Source: Sutcliffiella horikoshii (GTDB lineage Bacteria; Bacillota; Bacilli; Bacillales; Bacillaceae_I). From it: DNA of 64,000 nt. The position numbers were made by a program, and so were the translations under genes. Location: the NCBI RefSeq assembly GCF_020524325.1, contig NZ_JAIVKY010000008.1, positions 248,001 through 312,000 on the forward strand, read 5' to 3'. Under the pieces are notes generated by a model. It searched no databases, was not told the origin of the DNA, and saw only the letters and a list, made by a program, of their open reading frames with translations. Positions 46,240 to 55,198 of the stretch are shown one piece after another; within the stretch, counting starts at the first letter, position 1, and each line of letters starts with the position of its first letter.

Positions 46240-47532
46240 ATGTCCGGCACAGCAACTGAAAAAATGCGCTCACACAATCCAACCTTAGCGATGGTCCTTT
46301 CCATTATTTTTGCAGGGTTAGGTCAACTCTATAACCGCAGATATGCGAAAGGGATTACTTTCATCATCATTGAAGCTGCATTTTTGATTACGTTTTTCGA
46401 GTTTCTTAACATTGGTTATTGGGGCCTATTCACACTTGGAGAAATTCCTCGAGTAGACCACTCCATCTTTTTATTAATACAAGGATTAATTTCTGTTATC
46501 ATCACTGTTTTTGCAGTGGCCTTATACTACCTAAATGTAGTGGATGCGAGAAATAACGCAATCGACTTGAAGTTGGGAAAAGAAAAGCCGACTGTAAAAG
46601 AAGCACTTAAAAGCTTCTATGACAACGGATTCCCATATTTCATGGTTATTCCTGGTTTAATCTTGCTTTTATTCATTGTAGTACTACCTTTAATGTTCAT
46701 GGTTTCCTTGGCATTTACCGATTACAATCTATACAACACGCCTCCAAGAGCATTATTAAGTTGGGTAGGGTTTGAGAACTTTACAAGTCTGGTATCGATT
46801 CCACTGTGGAAAACGACTTTTGTTAGTGTATTCGCCTGGACAATTGTTTGGACAGTCTGTGCAACAACTGGCCAGATTGCATTAGGACTATTTTTAGCAT
46901 TGCTAGTAAATGACCCCCGCATTAAATATAAACGCTTTATCCGTACGATTTTGATTTTACCTTGGGCAGTACCTGCTTTCGTTACAATTTTAATTTTTGC
47001 TGCGATGTTCAATGATCGCTTCGGTGCCATTAACCGTGACATCTTAGGAACAATTGGTGTTGCGCTTCCTTGGTTGACCGATCCGTTCTATACAAAAATC
47101 GCCATTATCATGATTCAAACATGGTTAGGATTCCCGTTCGTATTCGCATTGTTCACAGGTGTACTTCAAAGTATCTCGAAAGACTGGTATGAAGCGGCAG
47201 ATGTAGATGGCGGAACGCGATTCCAGAAATTCCGTTTCATCACAATGCCACATCTTTTGTTTGCAACTGCACCACTATTGATTATGCAATACGCAGGAAA
47301 CTTCAATAACTTTAACATCATTTATCTATTTAACCAGGGTGGACCTGCTGTGCGTGGACAAAATGCCGGCGGATCGGACATCTTGATTTCATGGGTATAT
47401 AAACTGACATTCGATACGAGTAACTACAACATGGCAGCAGCAATATCTATTATACTCGGACTAATTGTAGCCGGTTTTGCCTTCTTCCAATTCCGTCGTA
47501 CTCGTTCGTTTAAAGAGGAGGGTAATATTTAA
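46240..47532 (+). CDS. malF: Maltodextrin ABC transporter permease MalF type
   Basis: 430 residues with about eight membrane helices. The N-terminal extra helices begin near LAMVLSIIFAGLGQLYNRRYAKG, and the BPD_transp_1 region carries the EAA loop (DWYEAADVDGGTRFQKFRFITMPHL). It forms the channel with MalG. Ribosome site AGAGGAGGATC. The stop overlaps malG by one base. No ATPase gene is nearby, so, as with MsmX in B. subtilis, a shared ATPase must power it. Confidence 0.92.
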   Translation: MSGTATEKMRSHNPTLAMVLSIIFAGLGQLYNRRYAKGITFIIIEAAFLITFFEFLNIGYWGLFTLGEIPRVDHSIFLLIQGLISVIITVFAVALYYLNVVDARNNAIDLKLGKEKPTVKEALKSFYDNGFPYFMVIPGLILLLFIVVLPLMFMVSLAFTDYNLYNTPPRALLSWVGFENFTSLVSIPLWKTTFVSVFAWTIVWTVCATTGQIALGLFLALLVNDPRIKYKRFIRTILILPWAVPAFVTILIFAAMFNDRFGAINRDILGTIGVALPWLTDPFYTKIAIIMIQTWLGFPFVFALFTGVLQSISKDWYEAADVDGGTRFQKFRFITMPHLLFATAPLLIMQYAGNFNNFNIIYLFNQGGPAVRGQNAGGSDILISWVYKLTFDTSNYNMAAAISIILGLIVAGFAFFQFRRTRSFKEEGNI

Positions 47533-48374
47533 TGAACCTTAAAACGAAATCCAAGATCGAAGTATCATTGATCTATCTATTCTTAGGCTTCATGTTCATC
47601 ATTATTGCCTACCCGCTTTTATGGACAATCGGCTTATCCTTGAATCCTGGCACAAGTCTTTATTCTGCTTCCATGATTCCGGAAAACTGGTCACTTGAAC
47701 ATTATGTTTGGTTATTTACAGATCCACAGAGTGACTACTTGATTTGGTATAAAAACAGTATTCTTGTTGCAGTAGCCAATTCATTTTTCTCTGTATTAGT
47801 AACAGCTTTTGTCGCTTATGCTTTTTCAAGATACCGTTTTAGAGGAAGAACGTATGGATTATACGCATTCTTACTATTGCAAATGTTCCCGGCATTAATG
47901 GCGATGGTTGCAATCTATATTTTGCTTAACATGGTTGGCTTATTGGATTCACTTGTCGGTTTGACAATCGTTTATATCGGTGGACAGATTCCATTTAATG
48001 CATGGCTTGTAAAAGGGTATTTCGATACGATTCCAAAAGAGTTGGATGAAGCGGCTAGAATGGATGGAGCAGGACATTTTGGAGTATTCTTCAAAATCAT
48101 GCTTCCACTTGCGAAGCCGATCTTAGCTGTAGTAGCACTATTTAACTTCATGGCGCCATTTACAGACTTTATCCTGCCACGAATTGTATTGCGTAGTCCG
48201 GAGAATTTCACGTTGGCACTAGGACTGTTCAACTTTATTAATGATCAGTTTGCTAACAACTTCACTCGTTTTGCGGCAGGTTCCATCCTGATTGCCATTC
48301 CAATTGCATTGTTATTCTTGTTCTTACAACGCTATTTGATTGCTGGACTAACTGCAGGTGGAACAAAAGGATAA
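47532..48374 (+). CDS. malG: Maltodextrin ABC transporter permease MalG type
   Basis: 280 residues with six membrane helices. The EAA motif ELDEAARMDGAGHFGVFFKIMLPLAKP (about 171-198) contacts the ATPase. LFLQRYLIAGLTAGGTKG is the usual MalG C-terminus. GAGGAGGG is the ribosome site, inside malF. It is the last transporter gene before the amylase. Confidence 0.93.
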   Translation: MNLKTKSKIEVSLIYLFLGFMFIIIAYPLLWTIGLSLNPGTSLYSASMIPENWSLEHYVWLFTDPQSDYLIWYKNSILVAVANSFFSVLVTAFVAYAFSRYRFRGRTYGLYAFLLLQMFPALMAMVAIYILLNMVGLLDSLVGLTIVYIGGQIPFNAWLVKGYFDTIPKELDEAARMDGAGHFGVFFKIMLPLAKPILAVVALFNFMAPFTDFILPRIVLRSPENFTLALGLFNFINDQFANNFTRFAAGSILIAIPIALLFLFLQRYLIAGLTAGGTKG

Positions 48375-48461
48375 GAATAGTATATAATCGTTTATGGAAA
48401 GTAAGGGTCATTGACCGAAAACTTCAATACTAAAACGATTTAAGGGAGGGAAGCGGAATTG

Positions 48462-50012
48462 ATGAAAAGAGTGATGGGGCTCATTCTCGTTCCGTTTCTT
48501 CTTTTTTCTGCATGGTTCGTTCCATCCGTTCAACCTGTTAAAGCTGAAAAAGAAGAACACGCATGGCAAGATGAGATTATTTATTTTATCATGATTGACC
48601 GATTTAACAATGGTGACACTTCGAATGACTTTGAAGTAAACCGTGATGATCCAAAAGCTTATCACGGCGGAGATTTCCGCGGGATTACAGAAAAGCTGGA
48701 TTATTTAAAGGATATGGGGTTCACTGCCCTTTGGCTCACTCCAATCGTCCAGAATGAAGAAAAAGGGTACCATGGTTATTGGACGGAAGACTTCTATAAT
48801 ACAGAAGAACATTTCGGTACCATCGAAGAATTCAAGGAATTAGTGAAAGAAGCACACAAAAGAGACATGAAAATCATTGTGGACCTTGTTGTCAATCACA
48901 CTGGTTACCAGCATGCATGGCTAAATGAAGAAGACAAACAAGATTGGTTCCACCCAAATGAGCCTATTCGAAACTGGGATGACCAAGAGCAAGTGGAAAA
49001 TGGCTGGATCTACGGTCTTCCAGATTTAAATCAAGACAATCCTGAAACCAGAAAGTACCTGATAGATATGGCCAAATGGTGGATTGAAGAGACAGACATT
49101 GACGGTTACAGATTAGATACCGTAAAACATGTTCCGAAAGATTTTTGGAAAGAGTTCACAAAAGAAGTGAAATCGGTAAAAGAAGACTTCTTCCTAATAG
49201 GGGAAGTTTGGCATGATGATCCGAAATATGTGGCAGGGTATCAAGAAACGGGGATTGATTCTTTTGTCGATTTCCCGACATACAATGAACTTACACGTGT
49301 GTTTTCTGGACCCGATGAATCGTTGACTCGTTTGGATTCACTGTTTAAAAGCAACCAAAATCTATACGATAACCCTTATGTCCTTGGAACCTTCTTAGAC
49401 AATCATGATGTAGAGCGCTTCACTAGAGCTGTTATTAAAAAGAAACAGTATCCTCCAACACGGTTGAAGCTTGCATTGGCCTATATGTATACGACACCAG
49501 GTATACCGATTATGTATTATGGGACCGAAATGGCGCTTGATGGGGGAGAAGACCCAGATAATCGCAGAGATATGGACTTTAGAGTAGACGAGGATTTGAT
49601 AAATTATATTACGAAGCTAGCAGAACTGCGTAAAACCATGCCAAGCCTAACACACGGTACGTATGAAATGGTGTATGACGATGATGCCATGGCCGTAATT
49701 AAACGCGAGTACGAAGGAGAAATGACCTTTATTGCGATTAATAATTCCAGTGAAACACAAGTAGCTCCTATTGATGTTGAACTTGTAGGTGAAAATCTTG
49801 AACTACGTGGTACATTGGGAGATGAATTGGTTCGTAATTCGGACGGCAAATACACGATCGGACTAGATAGAGAAACTGCAGAAATTTATACCGTAAAAGA
49901 AGATTCCGGTATTAATGTAGGATTTGTCGGTGCGATGGCATTAATTTACGGTGGTTTTATTGCTTTTATAGCAGCTGCTGTAATGAGAAGAAAGAAAAAG
50001 AATAAAGAATAG
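48462..50012 (+). CDS. Extracellular membrane-anchored alpha-amylase (GH13)
   Basis: About 516 residues. A signal peptide (to about VKAEK, residue 30) precedes a complete GH13 barrel: DEIIYFIMIDRFNNGD, DLVVNHTGY, Asp219 in DGYRLDTVKH, Glu248 in LIGEVWHD and Asp316 in FLDNHDVER. The C-terminus ends with one hydrophobic helix (about 486-507) and a RRKKKNK tail, which should keep the enzyme on the outer face of the membrane. It would supply maltodextrins to the adjacent importer. ATG 48462 is preceded by AAGGGAGGG at 11 bases; an in-frame TTG sits at 48459. Confidence 0.92.
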   Translation: MKRVMGLILVPFLLFSAWFVPSVQPVKAEKEEHAWQDEIIYFIMIDRFNNGDTSNDFEVNRDDPKAYHGGDFRGITEKLDYLKDMGFTALWLTPIVQNEEKGYHGYWTEDFYNTEEHFGTIEEFKELVKEAHKRDMKIIVDLVVNHTGYQHAWLNEEDKQDWFHPNEPIRNWDDQEQVENGWIYGLPDLNQDNPETRKYLIDMAKWWIEETDIDGYRLDTVKHVPKDFWKEFTKEVKSVKEDFFLIGEVWHDDPKYVAGYQETGIDSFVDFPTYNELTRVFSGPDESLTRLDSLFKSNQNLYDNPYVLGTFLDNHDVERFTRAVIKKKQYPPTRLKLALAYMYTTPGIPIMYYGTEMALDGGEDPDNRRDMDFRVDEDLINYITKLAELRKTMPSLTHGTYEMVYDDDAMAVIKREYEGEMTFIAINNSSETQVAPIDVELVGENLELRGTLGDELVRNSDGKYTIGLDRETAEIYTVKEDSGINVGFVGAMALIYGGFIAFIAAAVMRRKKKNKE

Positions 50013-50039
50013 ATGTGCCTTACTCCTCCTTTAAGGCTA

Positions 50040-50310
50040 GGCCACTGAAAAACTGATATTATTTAGTACTTGAATATTACGAGCTGTTGATTGGAGCAAA
50101 AGGCGAAGACTCCTCGAAAATGCTACGCATTTTCTTCGTGCGATGTTTCGCTGTCGAGGCCTTCCTGGTCCTGAGGAGGATAGCGCTAGGTGGAGACCCC
50201 GCAGGCTTGCCGAGGATGCTCCAGAAGCGCCCCTAGGAAAGCGAAGCCATTTGAGGAGATCAACAGCGGTGTCTAAACAATATCTAAATTCAATGTCTTT
50301 TTCAGTGGCC
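50040..50310. mobile_element. MITE-like element with GGCCACTGAAAAA inverted ends, copy 2
   Basis: 271 bp. The first 13 bases (GGCCACTGAAAAA) and last 13 (TTTTTCAGTGGCC) are perfect inverted repeats. It carries a core structured repeat (50083-50267) and no coding gene. The flanks are TA on the left and TT on the right, so a target duplication is not certain here. It lies between the amylase and the LacI-type regulator. Confidence 0.78.
50083..50267 (+). repeat. Core structured repeat inside the TIR element, copy 2, with an extra insert
   Basis: It starts GCTGTTGATTGGAGC and ends GAGATCAACAGC, with perfectly complementary 9-base ends. Between GAAGACTCCT and CCTGAGGAGG it has about 55 bases absent from the other copies, including the hairpin GAAAATGC-TAC-GCATTTTC. 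TGGAG/CTCCA replaces TTGAG/CTCAA of subfamily B. Confidence 0.83.
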
Positions 50311-50377
50311 TTTTTTAGGAGAAGGTACTGTTATATTTGTATGCGTTTCCAATTAATGAAGGGGGAGGGATAGGTGC

Positions 50378-51403
50378 ATGGCAGTTACAATAAAAGATGT
50401 CGCGAAAATTGCCAATGTGGCACCTTCCACAGTTTCTCGCGTTATCGCGAACAATCCACGCATAAGTGAAAAGACAAAAAAACGCGTGAGAGAAGCAATG
50501 GAAGAGCTTGGATACCATCCAAACTTTATTGCCAGGAGCTTGGCTAATCAATCCACACAAGTAATCGGACTTGTGATGCCGGCATCAGCAGATAAAACGT
50601 TTCAAAACCCGTTTTTCCCAGAAGTGCTAAGGGGAATTAGCACTGCCGCACATGAAAAACAATATGCCCTGCATATGTCCACCGGCGTAACTGGCAATGA
50701 GATTTTAGAAGGTGTTATGCAGATGGTTCAAGGGCGTCGTGTTGATGGCATCATCCTTCTATACTCGGCAGTAGAAGATAAAATCATCAAGTATCTGCAA
50801 AAAGAGTGCTTCCCATTTGTCGTCATCGGTAAACCATTTGAACAGGTAGAAGAGATTACCCATGTAGACAATGACAATTACCGTGCCGCCAAAGAAGCAA
50901 CACAACACCTTATTAGTCTTGGACATAAAAGGGTAGCATTTGTCGGAGGAAGCATTCAATTGGTAGTTACCATTGACCGTTTGCTAGGATATGAAAAAGC
51001 AATCAGGGACGCAGAAATTCCATACAAGAATGAATACATCATTCATGAGGAATTTTTGAAAGAAGGGGGACAAGAAGCAATTTCCGAACTTCTTTCTCTT
51101 GATGAGCCACCGACAGCCTTGGTCGTATCTGACGACTTGATGTCGCTCGGTATCCTTAACACCTTGCATGACATGGGAATTTCCGTACCAGACCAGATGT
51201 CGATCGTAAGCTTTAATAATGTGTTGCTCGCAGAAGTGGCAAGGCCGCCATTGACCTCTGTTGACATCAATATATTCCAGCTTGGTTTCCAGGCCGCCAA
51301 GACATTGATACAAAAGGTAAAAGATCCTTCTGAGCCGACGAAGCGGATTATCATTCCACATGCGATGGTAAAGCGTCAGACGTGTAAGGATATGACGAAA
51401 TGA
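50378..51403 (+). CDS. malR: LacI-family regulator of maltodextrin use, MalR-like
   Basis: 341 residues. The N-terminal LacI helix-turn-helix (VTIKDVAKIANVAPSTVSRVIANN, 3-25) and hinge helix (SLANQ) are followed by a periplasmic-binding-like effector domain. It should repress the malEFG-amylase unit and the GH13 gene through the TGCAAnCGnTTGCA-type sites; this target assignment is inference from proximity and operator form. Ribosome site GGGGGAGGG. It is separated from the amylase by the TIR element, which may have altered read-through or provided its own promoter. Confidence 0.88.
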   Translation: MAVTIKDVAKIANVAPSTVSRVIANNPRISEKTKKRVREAMEELGYHPNFIARSLANQSTQVIGLVMPASADKTFQNPFFPEVLRGISTAAHEKQYALHMSTGVTGNEILEGVMQMVQGRRVDGIILLYSAVEDKIIKYLQKECFPFVVIGKPFEQVEEITHVDNDNYRAAKEATQHLISLGHKRVAFVGGSIQLVVTIDRLLGYEKAIRDAEIPYKNEYIIHEEFLKEGGQEAISELLSLDEPPTALVVSDDLMSLGILNTLHDMGISVPDQMSIVSFNNVLLAEVARPPLTSVDINIFQLGFQAAKTLIQKVKDPSEPTKRIIIPHAMVKRQTCKDMTK

Positions 51404-51443
51404 AGCTTATGTTTTAAATAGTCTTATAGTGAATTTGTAATGA

Positions 51444-51482
51444 AAGCTGGCCTCTGATGAGATGATGGGGTTGGCTTTTTTA
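51444..51482 (+). terminator. Terminator of the LacI-type gene
   Basis: AGCTGGCC pairs with GGTTGGCT using several G-T pairs, followed by TTTTTT. Confidence 0.6.
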
Positions 51483-51534
51483 TAATATTTACTGTGTTTT
51501 TGAGGATTTGTTATGATTTTAGTGGGATAAAAAA

Positions 51535-51703
51535 GGGTTCGGTCAAATTAATTAGTTGTTTGGACAATTAAAGACAAATGGTTACCTTCGGACAATTGTT
51601 TTCGGGGTTCGGTCAACATTTACATATGGTTTGGAAATTCTATTTTTTGGTTCGGTCAATTATCATGCGAAAACTTCGGACAACTTTCCAAAAACTTCGG
51701 ACA
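51535..51703 (+). repeat. Array of TTCGG(T/A)CAA motifs
   Basis: GGTTCGGTCAA occurs at 51536, 51606 and 51649; CTTCGGACA(A) at 51586, 51674 and 51695; a diverged GTTTGGACAATT at 51558. All are in the same orientation with spacings of roughly 19-44 bases. The stretch 51483-51740 holds no gene. Confidence 0.72.
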
Positions 51704-51745
51704 TTTACACAATATGACCCCCTTCCCGCAGAAAAAATAACTCAA

Positions 51746-51783
51746 AAAGCGCTCTTTTAGTATTCAAAGAGCGCCAAGTTTTT
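51746..51783 (-). terminator. Terminator of the SDR gene
   Basis: GCGCTCTTT and AAAGAGCGC pair; on the minus strand a T-rich tract follows. Confidence 0.75.
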
Positions 51784-51788
51784 TCCTA

Positions 51789-52652
51789 TTACCCGTTCAC
51801 AATTTTCCCGCCATTCACATGCAGCATCTGTCCGGTCATGTATGATGCATCATCACTTGCCAAAAACACATAGCTCGGTGCAACCTCTTCTGGCTGTCCC
51901 GGCCGTTTCATGGGAGTATTTGCTCCAAAGCTTGCAACCTTATCACTTGAAAACGTGGACGGAATCAGTGGCGTCCAAATCGGTCCTGGTGCCACACCGT
52001 TAACTCGTATCCCTTTTCCAACCAATTGCAGTGCCAGAGAACGTGTAAATGCCACAATGGCCCCTTTGGTAGCCGAATAATCCACCAGCAGTTCATTACC
52101 AGCGTAAGCTGTCACAGATGCGGTATTAATAATGCAACTGCCGCTTGCTAAAAAAGGTAGTGCCGCCTTAGTTAAATAGAAAAAGGAAAAAATGTTCGTC
52201 CTGAATGTTTTCTCCAGCTGTGCAGCAGTAATGTCTTCAATGCTCCCCTGTGGATGCTGTTCTGCCGCATTGTTGACAAGTATGTCTATTTTACTAAAAT
52301 TGGCCATCGTTTCATCGACAATTTGCTTGCAGAATGTTTCTTCCCCAATATCTCCTGAAATAAGATGGCACTTCCGACCTTCCGCTTCCACTTGCATTTG
52401 CGTTTCCTTCGCATCCTCATTTTCATTTAAATAAACGACGACAACGTCTGCACCCTCTTTTGCATAATAAATAGCGACAGCTCTGCCAATTCCACTGTCC
52501 CCACCAGTGATGATAGCTACCTTGCCTTTTAACTTTTCACTGCCTTTATAAGTCGAGTCCTCTGACTTAGGCTTTGGTGTCATCTCAGACTCTATGCCTG
52601 GTTGCTTGTTTTGATGCTGTGGGGGAAGCGTTTGTTTCTGCTGATTTGTCAT
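51789..52652 (-). CDS. Short-chain dehydrogenase/reductase, general-stress type
   Basis: 287 residues. A Gln/Pro-rich N-terminal extension (about 1-40) typical of the YhdF/YdaD/YhxC group precedes a Rossmann domain with TGGDSGIGRA, NNAAEQHPQ, the catalytic Ser of NTASVTAY and the YSATK pair. The C-terminal MTGQMLHVNGG is the family ending. It reduces or oxidises an unknown carbonyl/alcohol with NAD(P)(H). The start at 52652 has GGAGGTG at good spacing; an upstream in-frame ATG at 52667 does not. Confidence 0.88.
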   Translation of the reverse strand: MTNQQKQTLPPQHQNKQPGIESEMTPKPKSEDSTYKGSEKLKGKVAIITGGDSGIGRAVAIYYAKEGADVVVVYLNENEDAKETQMQVEAEGRKCHLISGDIGEETFCKQIVDETMANFSKIDILVNNAAEQHPQGSIEDITAAQLEKTFRTNIFSFFYLTKAALPFLASGSCIINTASVTAYAGNELLVDYSATKGAIVAFTRSLALQLVGKGIRVNGVAPGPIWTPLIPSTFSSDKVASFGANTPMKRPGQPEEVAPSYVFLASDDASYMTGQMLHVNGGKIVNG

Positions 52653-52734
52653 AAATAGCACCTCCAATAATCTTTCCTATTATGAGAAAAGCGCCTATAA
52701 TTTATCCAATGGGAGAAAAAAGGGGAGAGGTTAG

Positions 52735-53235
52735 ATGATAATTAGAGAAGCAAGAATAGAAGATGCAGAAGCACTTTTAAAACATGCTGAAAAAGTATAT
52801 GGGGAAGGCCGCAATCTTCTAACAGCACCGGAAGAATTCAACGTCACCTTAGAACAGGAAGTACAATGGCTAAAAGATAATAAGGTAAAAGGACATCTAA
52901 CCCTTGTGGCAGAACACGATTCAATTATCGTAGGAATGCTCAATGCCACAAAAGGCTCTAGAAAAAGAGTAAAGCATATCTGCATGTTTGGCATCAGCAT
53001 ACAGGAAGAGTTCTGTAACCAAGGGTTAGGAAGCAAGATGATACAAAGATTGCTTGATTGGGCTAAAGAGGATAAAGATATAGAAAAAGTGTGCCTAGAA
53101 GTATTTGCCCACAATGAACGTGCTATCCATGTATATGAAAAGCTTGGATTTAAAGTGGAAGGAAGAAAAGAAAGGCATGTGAAATTTGAAGACGGAACTT
53201 ATTCGGATGAACTGATTATGGGACAATTTATCTAA
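52735..53235 (+). CDS. GNAT-family N-acetyltransferase
   Basis: 166 residues. The acetyl-CoA loop is visible as QEEFCNQGLGSKMIQRLLDWA (about 85-105) and the C-terminal HNERAIHVYEKLGFKVEGR is the usual GNAT end. The acceptor is unknown. GGGGAGAGG is the ribosome site. A single gene with its own terminator. Confidence 0.88.
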   Translation: MIIREARIEDAEALLKHAEKVYGEGRNLLTAPEEFNVTLEQEVQWLKDNKVKGHLTLVAEHDSIIVGMLNATKGSRKRVKHICMFGISIQEEFCNQGLGSKMIQRLLDWAKEDKDIEKVCLEVFAHNERAIHVYEKLGFKVEGRKERHVKFEDGTYSDELIMGQFI

Positions 53236-53241
53236 AATAAA

Positions 53242-53268
53242 ATACCCCCGTCACGTTTTGATGGGGGT
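53242..53268. terminator. Terminator between GNAT gene and yajQ
   Basis: ATACCCCCGTCA pairs with TGATGGGGGTAT. Confidence 0.8.
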
Positions 53269-53287
53269 ATATATGTATGGTTGCAGC

Positions 53288-53779
53288 TTATCGGTAGTTT
53301 ACAAATTGCAGATCGATATCCAAATCAGCTTCACGGAGAGCAGCAATCACCTGTTGAAGATCATCACGGTTCTTTCCTGTTACACGTACTTGGTCATCCT
53401 GGATTTGAGTTTTCACTTTCAATCCAGAGTTTTTGATGATAGTGTTGATTTTTTTCGTATTGTCTTTATCAATGCCTTGAACAAGCTTTCCACGCTGACG
53501 AACTGCACCTTTAGAAGCGTCTTCAATTTTACCGTATTGAATATTTTTCGTTGGTACATTTCGCTTAATCATTTTACTAACCATTACATCTTTCAGTTGA
53601 TCCAGTTTGAATTCACTGTCAGAAAGTAGAACAATCTCTTCTTTTTCTAACTTGATGTCACTCACAGAACCTTTAAAGTCAAATCGGTTTTGAATTTCTT
53701 TTAACGCAATATTAATGGCGTTTGTCACTTCAGATAAATCCACTTTTGAAACAATATCAAAAGAACTCTCTTTTGCCAT
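53288..53779 (-). CDS. yajQ: YajQ-family nucleotide-binding protein
   Basis: 163 residues of two ferredoxin-like domains with [19 protein letters not shown] at the N-terminus, RFDFKGS, and [38 protein letters not shown] near the end. Family members bind c-di-GMP or nucleotides in some bacteria; the role in Bacillus (YitK) is undefined. Ribosome site GGAGGGA. Divergent from cvfB, as yitK-yitL are neighbours in B. subtilis. Confidence 0.93.
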   Translation of the reverse strand: MAKESSFDIVSKVDLSEVTNAINIALKEIQNRFDFKGSVSDIKLEKEEIVLLSDSEFKLDQLKDVMVSKMIKRNVPTKNIQYGKIEDASKGAVRQRGKLVQGIDKDNTKKINTIIKNSGLKVKTQIQDDQVRVTGKNRDDLQQVIAALREADLDIDLQFVNYR

Positions 53780-53981
53780 GGAAATCCCTCCATCATAGGT
53801 TTAAAAATTTTACCAAATGGTAATTGTAAGAAAAATATCGCTTTCTGTTCCTAATTATAGTAGAATAAAGCGATTTGGACAACTTAATCAAAGTCATGTA
53901 CACTTTACATAACAAACTCAAGCATTCATATGATTTGCGAATGTTGATGATAATAATGGGCAAAAAGGAAGGTATAAAGAA

Positions 53982-54839
53982 ATGATGCAAACAGGTACGG
54001 TATTAGAATTAACGGTTGATCGTGAGACGCCGCTTGGATATATGTTAACAGATGGAGAAGAGACTATCCTTCTTCATAAAAATGAAGCAACAAGGGAACT
54101 AGGGGAAGATGAAACGGTAGAGGTTTTCTTATATTCTGACCAAAAGAGCCGTATTACAGCTACCATGACCATCCCAAAAGGTCTAAATGGGCATGAGTGG
54201 ATGGAGGTAGTAGAAGTGCTTCCAGGACTTGGTGCTTTTATTAACATAGGAATTGCAAAAGATGCTCTTATTCCTGCAGATGATTTACCAGTATATGAAG
54301 AAATTTGGCCGCAAGTTGGTGCGCATCTGCTTTGCCGTGTAAAAACGGACCGCCGTGGAAAATTAATCGGAAAACTTGCTACTCAAGATGTCATGTTAGA
54401 CAGATCCATTAACGCACCATCCAATATCCTTAATCAAAACATACAAGGCACGATCTACCGACTTTTAAAAGTGGGAAGCTACTTGATTTCTAATGAAGGC
54501 TATGTGGGCTTCATTCATAACTCAGAACGCAAGGAGGAGCCGAGATTGGGCCAGGTGGTGGAAGGAAGAGTAATTGATGTGAAAGATGACGGAACCATCA
54601 ATGTATCTCTTTTGCCACGCAAACAAGAAGCTATGGACGACGATGCCAAGGTTATTATGGACTATCTTGAAATGAGGGGCGGAGCAATGCCTTATAGCGA
54701 TAAAAGTGCCCCTGATGATATCAAGGAGCAGTTTAATATCAGCAAAGCCGCATTTAAGCGTGCAATGGGCAAACTCTTAAAACAAGGGTTAATCCGTCAG
54801 TCTGAGGGTTGGACGTATATGAAGAAAGAAGAAAAATAA
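53982..54839 (+). CDS. cvfB: S1-domain RNA-binding protein CvfB
   Basis: 285 residues. Three S1-like OB folds followed by a winged-helix C-terminus (about 225-283, with MDYLEMRGGAMPYSDKSAPDDIKEQFNISKAAFKRAMGKLLKQGLI). VLPGLGAFINIGIAKDALIP is the diagnostic S1 stretch. It matches YitL of B. subtilis and CvfB of S. aureus, where it affects virulence gene expression through RNA. Two consecutive ATG codons start it. Confidence 0.92.
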   Translation: MMQTGTVLELTVDRETPLGYMLTDGEETILLHKNEATRELGEDETVEVFLYSDQKSRITATMTIPKGLNGHEWMEVVEVLPGLGAFINIGIAKDALIPADDLPVYEEIWPQVGAHLLCRVKTDRRGKLIGKLATQDVMLDRSINAPSNILNQNIQGTIYRLLKVGSYLISNEGYVGFIHNSERKEEPRLGQVVEGRVIDVKDDGTINVSLLPRKQEAMDDDAKVIMDYLEMRGGAMPYSDKSAPDDIKEQFNISKAAFKRAMGKLLKQGLIRQSEGWTYMKKEEK

Positions 54840-54857
54840 TAGTGTGTTCGACGGCTT

Positions 54858-54893
54858 ACAGCTCATTAGGTAACTAGTGGGCTGTTTTTTATT
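54858..54893 (+). terminator. Terminator of cvfB
   Basis: ACAGCTCATTA pairs with TAGTGGGCTGT (two G-T), then T6. Confidence 0.75.
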
Positions 54894-54961
54894 TGCGGGC
54901 TCGGAAATTAATAAACGGTAACAGAGGGAGCGTTCAATAACAGCCCCCATCCCTCACACAA

Positions 54962-54990
54962 AAAAACCGCTCCAAAAAGGAGCGGTTCGA
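54962..54990 (-). terminator. Terminator of the DUF3941-like gene
   Basis: AACCGCTCC-AAAAA-GGAGCGGTT; on the minus strand a T run follows. Confidence 0.8.
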
Positions 54991-55002
54991 CTATTATATA
55001 TC

Positions 55003-55134
55003 CTACAAATGATCTGTCGTCTTAGAATACTGACGCTCACCTTTTTTTGCATTCTTCTCACGTTGCATGTTCTTTTCGTGACGTTTAGCGTTGTTGTCTT
55101 TCGCTTTTTTGTCGTTATCGCTTGTGTGTGGCAT
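55003..55134 (-). CDS. Very small Lys/Asn-rich protein, DUF3941-like
   Basis: 43 residues by hand translation: starts MPHTSDNDKKAKDNN and ends QYSKTTDHL. It is highly charged with no hydrophobic segment, and fits the short DUF3941 proteins as I recall them. AAAGGGGTAGG precedes the ATG and a terminator follows the stop, so it is a real transcription unit. The function is unknown. Confidence 0.75.
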   Translation of the reverse strand: MPHTSDNDKKAKDNNAKRHEKNMQREKNAKKGERQYSKTTDHL

Positions 55135-55198
55135 AGATAAACCTACCCCTTTCTGAAAAAGATAGGAATAGGTTGTCCTGCCTGCATGAAGTTATGTG

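Noticed and set aside
50143-50373. ORF of 76 codons inside the TIR element at 50040
   Set aside because: It runs through the structured repeat core and the insert, has no ribosome site and no recognisable protein features.
51535-51703. CRISPR-like interpretation of the TTCGG(T/A)CAA array
   Set aside because: The units are far too short and spacing too irregular, and there are no cas genes in the window.
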